From JAVBRA01 sp031548435 (GTDB taxonomy: Bacteria; Bacteroidota; Bacteroidia; Bacteroidales; Rikenellaceae), in assembly GCA_031548435.1 (NCBI GenBank), contig JAVBRA010000004.1:1-13667 (forward strand): 13,667 nucleotides of DNA, in the 5' to 3' direction. The notes under the pieces were generated by a model. That model saw nothing but the letters and a program-made list of their open reading frames with translations. It was not told the DNA's origin and did no database searches. How positions within the stretch are numbered: position 1 is the stretch's first letter; the number at the start of each line of letters is the position of its first letter. Positions 1 through 6,142 of this stretch are shown one piece after another. Made by a program: the position numbers and the translations under genes.

Positions 1-171
1 GCGAACTGCGTTCCCTGGAAGGCTGCCACCGATACGTTTATGACACAATCGGCCGGCTACAACGGCTTCGCCATCGACCGCCACAGCGGCCTGACCACCT
101 ACATCCCCCAGGCCGCCCTCCCCGGACTGAATGCCGAATACAGACAACTCGGATGGGCGAAAGCCAGGTAA
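1..171 (+). CDS. C-terminal fragment of a secreted protein, possibly a clostripain-like (C11) cysteine peptidase
   Basis: An open frame enters from the left edge in frame 1 and ends at TAA 169-171, giving 56 visible residues. The start and any catalytic domain lie outside the window. The tail contains the stretch GLTTYIPQAALPGLNAEYRQ and then a GW dipeptide close to the stop. That resembles the 'xxYIPQ...Y..L.W' ending I associate with Bacteroidetes clostripain-related (peptidase family C11) lipoproteins. This is recognition of a short tail only and no His/Cys catalytic pair can be seen. It could equally be another secreted Bacteroidetes protein. The gene converges on the minus-strand DUF2795 gene and both stop at the hairpin at 202-229. 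Its codon use and GC content look like those of the neighbouring housekeeping genes. Confidence 0.5.
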   Translation, partial: ANCVPWKAATDTFMTQSAGYNGFAIDRHSGLTTYIPQAALPGLNAEYRQLGWAKAR

Positions 172-201
172 ACAAAAAAGTAAACATCAAAAGAAGATAT
201 G

Positions 202-229
202 AAAAAGGCGCCGGTTCCGGCGCCTTTTT
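202..229. terminator. bidirectional rho-independent terminator between convergent genes
   Basis: A perfect inverted repeat, GGCGCCGG / CCGGCGCC, is flanked by five A on the left and five T on the right, so it reads as a terminator on both strands. It lies 30 bp after the stop of the + strand gene and 2 bp after the stop of the minus-strand DUF2795 gene. Confidence 0.9.
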
Positions 230-231
230 CA

Positions 232-453
232 TTAGTATTCGTCCTCATTGAACAGAAAATCCTCTTTGCTGGGATATTCCGGCCAGATATCTTCTATGCT
301 GTCGTATATTTCGCCTTCGTCTTCGATCTCCTGCAGGTTCTCGATCACTTCGAGCGGAGCCCCGGAGCGGATGGCATAGTCGATCAGTTCTTCCTTGGTC
401 GCAGGCCAGGGTGCGTCTTCGAGTTTCGACGCCAGTTCCAATGTCCAGTACAT
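232..453 (-). CDS. DUF2795-type small acidic protein, conserved in Bacteroidetes
   Basis: Encodes 73 residues from ATG at 453-451, beginning MYWTLELASKLEDAPWPATK. A TTG two codons upstream (459) is in frame, but family members as I know them begin at MYWTLEL, so the ATG is preferred. The sequence is strongly acidic, ends in NEDEY, and contains TKEELIDYAIRSGAPLEVIE, which is the conserved core of the short Bacteroidetes DUF2795 proteins. Length equals the family's usual length of about 73 aa. There is no signal peptide or membrane segment, so it is probably a soluble cytoplasmic protein. Its function is unknown. It is the last gene of the minus-strand train but seems to have its own promoter (505-535), separating it from the adenosyltransferase upstream. 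The stop is almost directly against the bidirectional terminator. Confidence 0.88.
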   Translation of the reverse strand: MYWTLELASKLEDAPWPATKEELIDYAIRSGAPLEVIENLQEIEDEGEIYDSIEDIWPEYPSKEDFLFNEDEY

Positions 454-504
454 AATCAAGTGTTAAGTTAAACTTAATAACCTTTCCAAAAGACCGGAAA
501 GCCG

Positions 505-535
505 CAAAATTAAAATTATTTTCCGGGTTCCCAAA
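505..535 (-). promoter_or_regulatory. promoter for the DUF2795 gene
   Basis: On the minus strand TTTG (535-532), a 19-nt spacer and TAATTTTG (512-505) match the Bacteroidetes consensus TTTG-N19-TAnnTTTG exactly. The element lies over the stop codon and 3' end of the adenosyltransferase gene. It predicts a transcript start near 498 and a leader of about 45 nt before the ATG at 453. Confidence 0.7.
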
Positions 536-1058
536 AAATTTCCTTGACAAGCAGATCTTTTGCCATTTTTCTTCCCAGCAGATAGAAATAGTCGGAAAGG
601 CGGTTGAGGTATTCCGGAATATTCTCGTCAACGGATGATTCCCGCATCACCTCCACCACGCGGCGCTCGGCGCGGCGGCAGACGGTGCGGCAAATATGGC
701 TCATCGACAGTCGTTTGTCTCCGACCGGCAGGGTAAACCGATCGGCGGGCGGAACTTCGGAGGAGTGGGCGTCGATGAGCCGTTCCAGGGTACGGACGTG
801 TTCGGGGCTCAGCGGCGGGAGTTTCTTTGAACTGCCGTCCGAGGCCAGCAACGACGAGAGTGTCATCAGGTCGTTCTCGATGGCGATCAGCTCCCGGCGC
901 ACATCGTCGTTTTCCATCAACTCGTGCAGCAGGCCGATGTGGGCCATCAGCTCGTCGATCGTGCCGTACGCCTCGATGCGCACGTGCGCCTTCGACACCC
1001 GCTGCCCGCCGATAAGCGAGGTGGTGCCTTTGTCGCCGGTTTTAGTGTAGATTTTCAT
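516..1058 (-). CDS. pduO: PduO-type cob(I)yrinic acid a,c-diamide / cob(I)alamin adenosyltransferase
   Basis: A 180-aa protein that transfers the 5'-deoxyadenosyl group of ATP to Co(I) corrinoids to make adenosylcobalamin. It is cytoplasmic and trimeric in characterised relatives. The N-terminal ATP loop is TKTGDKGTT (residues 5-13), IDELMAHIG follows at 34-42, the helix with HICRTVCRRAERR spans 121-133, and NRLSDYFYLLGR lies at 152-163. All are family hallmarks and the length is normal. The usual LPGG turn before the arginine helix reads LPVG (110-113), a small departure. The start is ATG at 1058. It sits 45 bp after the methyltransferase-like gene and may be read through from that operon. 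No corrinoid-dependent mutase and no cobalamin riboswitch is visible in the window, so the enzyme's client lies elsewhere. Confidence 0.95.
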   Translation of the reverse strand: MKIYTKTGDKGTTSLIGGQRVSKAHVRIEAYGTIDELMAHIGLLHELMENDDVRRELIAIENDLMTLSSLLASDGSSKKLPPLSPEHVRTLERLIDAHSSEVPPADRFTLPVGDKRLSMSHICRTVCRRAERRVVEVMRESSVDENIPEYLNRLSDYFYLLGRKMAKDLLVKEIFWEPGK

Positions 1059-1103
1059 GATGCTGCGGAGTGGGTTTATCTTATGAACGAAACAAATCCG
1101 TTT

Positions 1104-1589
1104 TTAATATAAGGGAATAAAATTATAGTGCCGCCCCTTGTGCCCGTCGTTGAACAACAGGATCAGGGCACGGCTCAGTTCAACCGTCATGCAATGCCCG
1201 GGCCGCGGGTGTTTTCGGAGAAATGCCCCGGCCTCCGAAGGCATGGGAACCACAACGACACCATTCGAAGTCGTTTCACCGAGCCTTTCGAGCCATTGCC
1301 TCGGCGTGTTTTTTCCGACGACCGTCAGGCGGTTTGCAACCGGAACGTCGGAGGCTTTGCAGAATCCACTCATTTGCAGGTGATTGTAAAGGCGTACAAT
1401 GGTGGCGGCCGTCCGTTTATTGAAGCCGGACTCCTCAAGCAGGGAGGCAAGCCCGGGGATGGGTGGAATCTCCGTTCTTTTCATAAAGACCTCTCGTACA
1501 AGCGAGTACACCAGCGGCGAATGCACCCCGTGGCCCCTGTAATAACGGATGCCCGGCAAACTGCACAGATATCTTGACCATCCCGCCAC
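1104..1589 (-). CDS. shortened methyltransferase-like protein with a GHGVHSP N-terminal motif
   Basis: Encodes 161 aa from GTG at 1589-1587, only 4 bp after the stop of the flavoprotein gene. An SD-like AAAGGG lies 7 nt upstream of the GTG. Longer readings would overlap the flavoprotein by over 100 bp, and the internal ATG (MKRTEIPP) would remove the conserved N-terminus. Residues around RYYRGHGVHSPLVYSLVREV match the N-terminal signature of a Bacteroidetes class I SAM-methyltransferase family. The last third (GVVVVPMPSEAG, then a hydrophobic strand ending in HYNFIPLY) can be laid over the end of that family. The glycine-rich SAM-binding motif I and the acidic loop that should lie between are missing, and the protein is well below the roughly 240-260 aa I would expect. 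I infer a catalytically dead or repurposed paralogue. Function is not known. Confidence 0.72.
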   Translation of the reverse strand: MAGWSRYLCSLPGIRYYRGHGVHSPLVYSLVREVFMKRTEIPPIPGLASLLEESGFNKRTAATIVRLYNHLQMSGFCKASDVPVANRLTVVGKNTPRQWLERLGETTSNGVVVVPMPSEAGAFLRKHPRPGHCMTVELSRALILLFNDGHKGRHYNFIPLY

Positions 1590-1593
1590 GGCT

Positions 1594-2829
1594 TTACCCT
1601 TTAAGTTCGCCGGCCAACGCCCCGGTAGAGAACGCGATCTGCAGATTATATCCCCCTGTGGCGGCGTCGAGATCGAGCACCTCGCCGGCAAAATAGAGCC
1701 CCCTGACAATCCGCGACTGCAACGTGGCCGGATCGACCTCGCTGCACCGTACCCCGCCCGCCGTCACGATCGCTTCTTCGAACGGGCGGTAGTCCGATAT
1801 GGGAATCCGGAAATTTTTCAACGCGCCGATGAGTTTCTCCCGGTCTGCAAGCGCAGTTTTAGAGTCGATTGCAGCCGCAGCGGCCACCGGGCCCACCAGC
1901 GGTGCCGGCACCAGCTTGCGGATCAGCGACGAGGCCGGACTCTGCGACGGCATGGACTCCAACTCGCGGGCAATGCGGTTGCGCAGTTTCTCTTCGCTCA
2001 ACGACGGCTTCAGATCGAGCGCCAGCTCCGTCTTTCTGCCGTCGATCAGCGCGTCGACCGCCCGGCGGCTCAGGCGCAACGTCACGGCCCCGGCCACGGT
2101 CGAGGAGATAAACTCCACCTCGCCGAATGCCTCGCCCACCGGTGCGCCGTCCACTTCCAGCCGCACGTTCACGTTCAGCAACTTCAGCTCGTTCAGCCGG
2201 CCCGAGGCGGCCAACGGGCTCTCAAGTGCGACCAACGACGGCCTGACGGCTTCTATTTCGTGCCCGGCATCGTACGCCAGACGGTAACCGTCGCCGGTGG
2301 AACCCGTGAGCGGGTACGACGCCCCGCCGGTGGCCAGAATCACGTTCGGGGCGGTGATCGTTTCCTTTCGTCCGTTTTTCCGCTCCACCGACACACCGGT
2401 GATGTCTCCTCCGGCCGTTTCCAACCGTTCCACGCGCGCGTTGCATTCGATGGTGGCCCCGGCGGCCGTGCACCACCTTACCAGCGCATCGGCCACGTCC
2501 CATGCCTTGCCGCTGGCCGGGAACACGCGCCCGCCCCGCTCGGTGACAAGCGGCACGCCCAGGCTCTCAAAAAACGAAACGGTATCGGTATTGGACAAAC
2601 GATCGAACGAAGGAGCAAAAAACTCCCGGTTCACATGGATGTGGTCGAAAAACTCCCCGCGCGGCCTGGTGTTGGTGACGTTGCACCGCCCCTTGCCGGT
2701 AATGCGCACTTTGCGGGCGGGTTTTTCCATTTTTTCCAGCAGCAGCGTCTTGCGACCGTTGCGCGCGGCCACTCCCGCCGCCATCAGGCCCGCGGCGCCC
2801 CCGCCGATCACGATCACATCCCACCCCAT
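1594..2829 (-). CDS. HI0933/BaiN-like NAD(P)/FAD-dependent oxidoreductase
   Basis: A 411-aa flavoprotein of the HI0933-like family, often annotated as BaiN/RdsA family or 'aminoacetone oxidase family FAD-binding enzyme'. It has the N-terminal Rossmann FAD motif VIVIGGGAAG (5-14). The family signature KVRITGKGRCNVTN follows at 40-53. Near the C-terminus, YFAGEVLDLDAATGGYN is the second conserved block contacting the flavin. Length is typical. The physiological substrate of most members is unknown. BaiN assignments in bile-acid dehydroxylation rest on a few Firmicutes homologues, so that role should not be transferred here. It is predicted to be soluble and cytoplasmic. The ATG at 2829 is separated by 3 bp from the stop of trmB, and the next gene begins 4 bp after its stop, so translational coupling is likely on both sides. 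Confidence 0.93.
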   Translation of the reverse strand: MGWDVIVIGGGAAGLMAAGVAARNGRKTLLLEKMEKPARKVRITGKGRCNVTNTRPRGEFFDHIHVNREFFAPSFDRLSNTDTVSFFESLGVPLVTERGGRVFPASGKAWDVADALVRWCTAAGATIECNARVERLETAGGDITGVSVERKNGRKETITAPNVILATGGASYPLTGSTGDGYRLAYDAGHEIEAVRPSLVALESPLAASGRLNELKLLNVNVRLEVDGAPVGEAFGEVEFISSTVAGAVTLRLSRRAVDALIDGRKTELALDLKPSLSEEKLRNRIARELESMPSQSPASSLIRKLVPAPLVGPVAAAAAIDSKTALADREKLIGALKNFRIPISDYRPFEEAIVTAGGVRCSEVDPATLQSRIVRGLYFAGEVLDLDAATGGYNLQIAFSTGALAGELKG

Positions 2830-2832
2830 AAG

Positions 2833-3555
2833 CTACTGCCCGAGCAACAGGTCGGGTTCGAAATCGGGCTCCTCGAAAACGGGAGCGTCCGTAAGGGTGA
2901 ATTGCAGGTAGGTGATGGGAACCCCCTGGGCCAGGAACTTGGCCTCGTAGGTGGTTTTGATCGAAAGCCGCTCGTCGGCCAGGCCGGTGCCGTAAATATC
3001 GGCATTGGCCACCGCCATCGGGAACGCGTTCCGCTCCACCACAGCCCGGGTGTAATCGTGCAGATGGCGGCAATCGGTCTTCAGGTGGACGATCCCCCCG
3101 GGTTTGAGGAACCCCGCGTACATTTTCAGGAATCCGGCCGAGGTGAGGCGTTTTTTCACCCGGGCCTTTTTCAGTTGCGGATCGGGGAATGTGATCCACA
3201 CCTGGTCGACCTCGCCCGGGCCGAAGAACGATCCGATGAATTCGATGCGCGTGCGCAGGAACGCCGCGTTTTTCATCCCCTTTTCGGTGGCCGTTTTCGC
3301 CCCGCGCCACATGCGTGCGCCCTTGATATCGATGCCGATGAAGTTCATGTCGGGATGTTTCTTGGCCAGCGAAACGGTGTATTCGCCGCGGCCGCACCCC
3401 AGTTCGAGCACCACGGGGTTGTCGTTGCCGAAAAACTGTTCGCGCCAGCGGCCTTTCAGCCGGTGGGCCTGTTGAAAAATCTCGTCGAACGCCGGTTGCA
3501 CCATGCAGTCGAAAGTGAGGTTCTCCTGAAAGCGTTTGAATTTATTCTTACCCAT
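2833..3555 (-). CDS. trmB: tRNA (guanine-N7-)-methyltransferase TrmB
   Basis: A 240-aa SAM-dependent enzyme that forms m7G46 in the variable loop of tRNA. The SAM motif I LELGCGRGEYT begins at residue 50. The acidic post-I segment is FIGIDIKGARMWRG, and the tRNA/catalytic loop ITFPDPQLKKARVKKRLTS starts near 121. The late conserved TTYEAKF block lies near residue 205. Length and motif order are those of bacterial TrmB. It starts at ATG 3555, 42 bp after gldH. It is followed after 3 bp by the HI0933-like gene. It is cytoplasmic. The pairing with ricT and gldH probably reflects operon convenience. No functional link to the nearby tRNA genes can be inferred. Confidence 0.97.
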   Translation of the reverse strand: MGKNKFKRFQENLTFDCMVQPAFDEIFQQAHRLKGRWREQFFGNDNPVVLELGCGRGEYTVSLAKKHPDMNFIGIDIKGARMWRGAKTATEKGMKNAAFLRTRIEFIGSFFGPGEVDQVWITFPDPQLKKARVKKRLTSAGFLKMYAGFLKPGGIVHLKTDCRHLHDYTRAVVERNAFPMAVANADIYGTGLADERLSIKTTYEAKFLAQGVPITYLQFTLTDAPVFEEPDFEPDLLLGQ

Positions 3556-3597
3556 GGGAATTTTTTTCAGATTTTGGCGGCCGGCTCGAAGCAGGGT

Positions 3598-4062
3598 TCA
3601 ATCCAACTTGACGCCCACTCCCCTGAATCCGTCGGCGGAGGCATCGGCGCAGGGCCAAGCGACGAACGTGTATTTGCTCGGACGGGACAACAGCGCGTCG
3701 CTACGGTAGGCTTGTGTGTATTCGTACCCGTCTCCCCGGCGGCGGCCGTTGAAGCGCCCCCCGGCATCCCTGACCTCCAGGTAAACCGTGTCGTGCCAGC
3801 AAAGCGAGTCGGGCGAAACGGTCTTGACCACCAGCGGCAGCAGAGAGGTTTCAATGTCGCGGCTATGTCTTAAGAACAGTTCGATTTGCCGAAGCGACAA
3901 CGTGTCGGCATTGTCGTACACGATGACGGCAGGATTCCCGGCCGACCACCCGCTCTCTCCCCGCAGATCGCAATAACCAAACGTCGCTTCGCTCCGCCTG
4001 CACGATACGCACAGGGCCGCAAGCAGCAGGCCCGCCGCAGCCGTCCTCAGCCTATTTTCCAT
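3598..4062 (-). CDS. gldH: GldH-like lipoprotein
   Basis: Encodes 154 aa from ATG at 4062, overlapping the ricT stop by 11 bp. A much longer open frame extends upstream, but it lies antisense-like inside the low-complexity ricT tail and lacks a signal sequence. The chosen start gives basic MENRLR, a hydrophobic stretch and a lipobox ending at Cys21 (LCVSC), so it is a lipoprotein anchored in the envelope. The body has DTLSLRQIELFLRHSRDIE, then DSLCWHDTVYLEVRDAGGRF and a C-terminal GVGVKLD. This layout matches the gliding motility lipoprotein GldH as I know it. In many Bacteroidetes gldH directly follows the PSP1/ricT gene, as here, which strengthens the call. GldH is kept in many non-gliding species, so motility is not implied. 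Sequence similarity is loose and the name is partly from synteny. Confidence 0.72.
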   Translation of the reverse strand: MENRLRTAAAGLLLAALCVSCRRSEATFGYCDLRGESGWSAGNPAVIVYDNADTLSLRQIELFLRHSRDIETSLLPLVVKTVSPDSLCWHDTVYLEVRDAGGRFNGRRRGDGYEYTQAYRSDALLSRPSKYTFVAWPCADASADGFRGVGVKLD

Positions 4063-5461
4063 CCTTACCGCCGGAGTTGGGCTTGCGGTGGTGGGGCGGA
4101 CGGCGGTTGCCCTGCGTGCCGCTCCGTTTCTCCTGGGCGGGTTTTTCCTGCGGTGCACGCCCCTCGCCGGTACGTTTTTCGGGACGCGGCCCCCTTTCTC
4201 CCTGGGGATTATTGCCGCCGTTGCGCCTTTCGGGACGCGGGCCCCGTTCACCCTGGGGGCGGGGGGTGTTGTCGCGCCCCTCGGGCTTCGTGTTTTTTTC
4301 TCCCTGCGAATTGTCTCCGCGACGGTTGCCCCTGCCCCGGTTGTTGCGCCCGCCCCGTTTGCGGTCGGGCTGGTCGAAGCGGGTGATGCTCTCTTCGCCC
4401 ACCACGTTGATAAACCCGGCCTCGGCGGGTTCGGCAGCCATCTCCTTCTCGTCGACCAGCCGGTCGACCTTTATCCCCTTGCGGTTTTTGGCCAGGATGG
4501 CCCTCACACGCTCGATCGACAGTGCCGTCAGCGACACCGGCATGTGGGGGTCGGTGCTGAACCACATCAGCCGCTTGTGGATGTCGGTTTTGGAAAGGAA
4601 GTACTGTCCGTCGATGGTTTCGAGCGGGGCGTTGATGCGCGGAATCTCTTTTTTTGCGTCGATGTAGCTGTCCATCTCGTAGTTCATGCAGCATTTGAGT
4701 TTGCCGCACTGTCCGGCCAGCTTCTGCGGATTGAGCGGGATCTCCTGCACGCGCGCCGAGTTGGTGGTGACCGAAACGAAACTCGATATCCACGACGAAC
4801 AGCACAGCTCGCGTCCGCAAATGCCGATGCCGCCGATGCGCCCGGCTTCCTGCCGCGCCCCGATCTGCTTCATCTCGATGCGGATATGGAACGTGTCGGC
4901 CAGAATTTTGATCAGTTCGCGGAAATCGACCCGGTCGTCGGCGATGTAGTAGAAGATGGCTTTGATCTTGTCGCCCTGGTACTCCACGTCGCCGATCTTC
5001 ATATTGAGCCCCAGTTCCTCGGCGATCTGCCGGGCGTGAATCATGGTCGAATGTTCGAGGGCGATGGCCTCCTCCCACTTCTCGATGTCATACGGCTTGG
5101 CCTTGCGGTAGATTTTTCTGAACTCCGACTTTTCAGGCCGGAACCCCACGCGCCGCATCTGCCTGGCCACCAGGTCGCCGGTCAGGGAGACGATGCCGAT
5201 GTCGTGCCCGGGCGACGACTCGACCGCCACGATGTCGCCCTCTTTGAGCAACAGGCCGTTGACATTGGCATAGAACCCTTTGCGGGTGTTTTTGAAGCGC
5301 ACCTCGAATATCTGATTGTCGGCGATGCCGCCCGGCACCTCTTCGAGCCAGTCGGTGCTGCTGAGCTTAAAGTCGCCTTTGGACAAGTGGGCCTCGGCCT
5401 CGCCCGCGCCATTGCGGGCAAAACAACATCCCCGCCCGTTGCCGTTATTTTTACACTGCAT
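4052..5461 (-). CDS. ricT: RicT-like PSP1-domain Fe-S regulatory protein with a basic low-complexity tail
   Basis: Encodes 469 aa from ATG at 5461. A TTG eight codons upstream is in frame, but it lies inside a palindrome at the predicted transcript start, so the ATG is preferred. PSP1 (YaaT/RicT) proteins belong to a complex that in Bacillus binds Fe-S clusters and influences RNase Y and RNA processing. The role in Bacteroidetes is not well defined. Cys motifs are CGRELCC (215-221) and CGKLKCC (252-258), the expected cluster ligands, with extra cysteines at 3, 12 and 13. The PSP1 core spans roughly 40-300. The last ~100 residues are Arg/Gly/Pro/Asn rich (RGGRNNRGRGNRR, then two copies of PQGERGPRPE[RK]R) and look disordered and RNA-binding. 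It heads the gene train and overlaps gldH by 11 bp. Confidence 0.93.
   Translation of the reverse strand: MQCKNNGNGRGCCFARNGAGEAEAHLSKGDFKLSSTDWLEEVPGGIADNQIFEVRFKNTRKGFYANVNGLLLKEGDIVAVESSPGHDIGIVSLTGDLVARQMRRVGFRPEKSEFRKIYRKAKPYDIEKWEEAIALEHSTMIHARQIAEELGLNMKIGDVEYQGDKIKAIFYYIADDRVDFRELIKILADTFHIRIEMKQIGARQEAGRIGGIGICGRELCCSSWISSFVSVTTNSARVQEIPLNPQKLAGQCGKLKCCMNYEMDSYIDAKKEIPRINAPLETIDGQYFLSKTDIHKRLMWFSTDPHMPVSLTALSIERVRAILAKNRKGIKVDRLVDEKEMAAEPAEAGFINVVGEESITRFDQPDRKRGGRNNRGRGNRRGDNSQGEKNTKPEGRDNTPRPQGERGPRPERRNGGNNPQGERGPRPEKRTGEGRAPQEKPAQEKRSGTQGNRRPPHHRKPNSGGKDGK
4177..4258 (-). repeat. tandem-like coding repeat in the ricT tail
   Basis: Two similar ~31-bp units lie 51 bp (17 codons) apart (4177-4207 and 4228-4258). 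They encode PQGERGPRPEKR and PQGERGPRPERR in the minus-strand reading. Spacing in whole codons keeps the frame. This is the kind of repeat that could change copy number by slippage. Confidence 0.75.
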
Positions 5462-5469
5462 AAGTATCG

Positions 5470-5483
5470 GTCGTTTAAACGAC
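5470..5483. promoter_or_regulatory. 14-bp perfect palindrome over the predicted ricT transcript start
   Basis: GTCGTTTAAACGAC is a perfect 14-bp palindrome between the -7 box and the ATG of ricT. Its position would suit a repressor site or a short 5' hairpin. Its function is inferred from placement only. Confidence 0.4.
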
Positions 5484-5490
5484 AAAGGTA
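5483..5490 (-). promoter_or_regulatory. -7 element of the ricT operon promoter
   Basis: On the minus strand TACCTTTG (5490-5483) matches TAnnTTTG, 21 nt ahead of the ricT ATG. No clear TTTG was found 19-21 nt further upstream, so the -33 element is weak. The G of the -7 box is the first base of the palindrome at 5470-5483. Confidence 0.5.
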
Positions 5491-5564
5491 CAAAAATTTA
5501 AACACCTTGCGACATCCCTCGCAAAGGAGCGGGTCGGCGAAGATTCATTTTTTTCATCCATTTT

Positions 5565-5595
5565 TTTGCAAACTACGAAAATTGAGTTACTTTTG
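5565..5595 (+). promoter_or_regulatory. promoter of the tRNA-Lys pair
   Basis: TTTG (5565-5568), a 19-nt spacer and TACTTTTG (5588-5595) form an exact Bacteroidetes vegetative promoter. It ends 21 nt before the first base of tRNA-Lys(CTT), leaving a leader of roughly 15 nt. Confidence 0.85.
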
Positions 5596-5616
5596 CCCCA
5601 CGTTTAAAAGTAAAAT

Positions 5617-5689
5617 GGTTCCTTAGCTCAGCTGGTAGAGCACGACACTCTTAATGTTGGGGTCCAGGGTTCGAGCCCCTGAGGGACCA
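5617..5689 (+). tRNA. tRNA-Lys (anticodon CTT)
   Basis: A full cloverleaf of 73 nt can be drawn. The acceptor is GGTTCCT / AGGGACC with one T-G pair, and the D stem is GCTC/GAGC. The anticodon stem CGACA/TGTTG encloses the loop CTCTTAA, giving anticodon CTT. The T arm is CAGGG-TTCGAGC-CCCTG and the discriminator is A. CCA is not fully encoded (ACCT follows). It reads AAG lysine codons. It is the first gene of a two-tRNA transcript. Confidence 0.96.
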
Positions 5690-5706
5690 CCTCTTTTTTA
5701 AACGCC

Positions 5707-5779
5707 GATTCCGTAGCTCAGCTGGTAGAGCACAACACTTTTAATGTTGGGGTCCTGGGTTCGAGCCCCAGCGGGATCA
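5707..5779 (+). tRNA. tRNA-Lys (anticodon TTT)
   Basis: A 73-nt cloverleaf with acceptor GATTCCG / CGGGATC and D stem GCTC/GAGC. The anticodon stem CAACA/TGTTG encloses the loop CTTTTAA, giving anticodon TTT. The T arm is CTGGG-TTCGAGC-CCCAG and the discriminator is A, without encoded CCA. It reads AAA and AAG codons. It lies 17 nt after the first tRNA-Lys. The two share nearly all of the D arm, anticodon stem and variable loop and differ mainly in the acceptor and outer T stem. This suggests an old tandem duplication. Confidence 0.96.
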
Positions 5780-5800
5780 CATCACTTTTTTAAGTGGCCG

Positions 5801-5835
5801 AAAACGAGATGATTGCAGCTAATCATCTCGTTTTT
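5801..5835 (+). terminator. terminator of the tRNA-Lys operon
   Basis: A perfect 14-bp stem, AAAACGAGATGATT / AATCATCTCGTTTT, with a 6-nt loop runs into a T tract, 21 nt after the second tRNA. The A/T ends make it usable in both directions. Confidence 0.92.
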
Positions 5836-6142
5836 CTTTGTTTGGCATAATACCTTAAACGTCTGTTTATTAACCAAGATTCGAAACTGGTCATTTCACA
5901 TTCTTCGGAATTAATCTGTAATCAGGATGCGATAAATTGCGAGAATTGATCACAGTTTTGTATGTACATCTAATCTTATAGATAGACATGCATATTGACT
6001 CCAAGTATTTGAACTATAGCTTTTACGGTCTCTGATTAGCCATTTTTCCACGTCGATGTTTGGATTTTCTGTTGAAATGGAATGAAATTTGTAAGTGTTA
6101 AATCAATCACGAAATAATACTATAAACACAAACCATTAGATT
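5836..6142. other. AT-rich intergenic stretch with no gene seen
   Basis: About 307 bp between the tRNA-Lys terminator and the DUF1254 gene. It is clearly more AT-rich than the flanking genes. No open frame with protein-like composition, no RNA fold and no repeat stood out. The only candidate signal is a weak promoter near its right end (6059-6091). Confidence 0.6.
6059..6091 (+). promoter_or_regulatory. possible promoter of the DUF1254 lipoprotein gene
   Basis: TTTG (6059-6062), a 21-nt gap and GAAATTTG (6084-6091) fit the Bacteroidetes spacing. The first base of the -7 box is G instead of T. It would give a leader of about 45 nt. This is a weak match. Confidence 0.35.

Noticed and set aside
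1549..3873. A 774-codon open frame on the + strand opposite the flavoprotein and trmB genes
   Set aside because: It is a shadow of GC-rich minus-strand genes. Its composition is Arg/His/Gly/Pro rich without recognisable domains, while the minus strand encodes clear families throughout.
3598..4251. Longer 217-aa version of the GldH-like gene
   Set aside because: The extra 63 residues come from the low-complexity ricT tail in another frame. The start at 4062 gives a proper lipoprotein signal.
4088..5626. A 512-codon + strand open frame opposite ricT that runs into tRNA-Lys
   Set aside because: It is antisense to a well-supported PSP1 gene, has low-complexity repeats mirroring the ricT tail, and overlaps the tRNA and its promoter.
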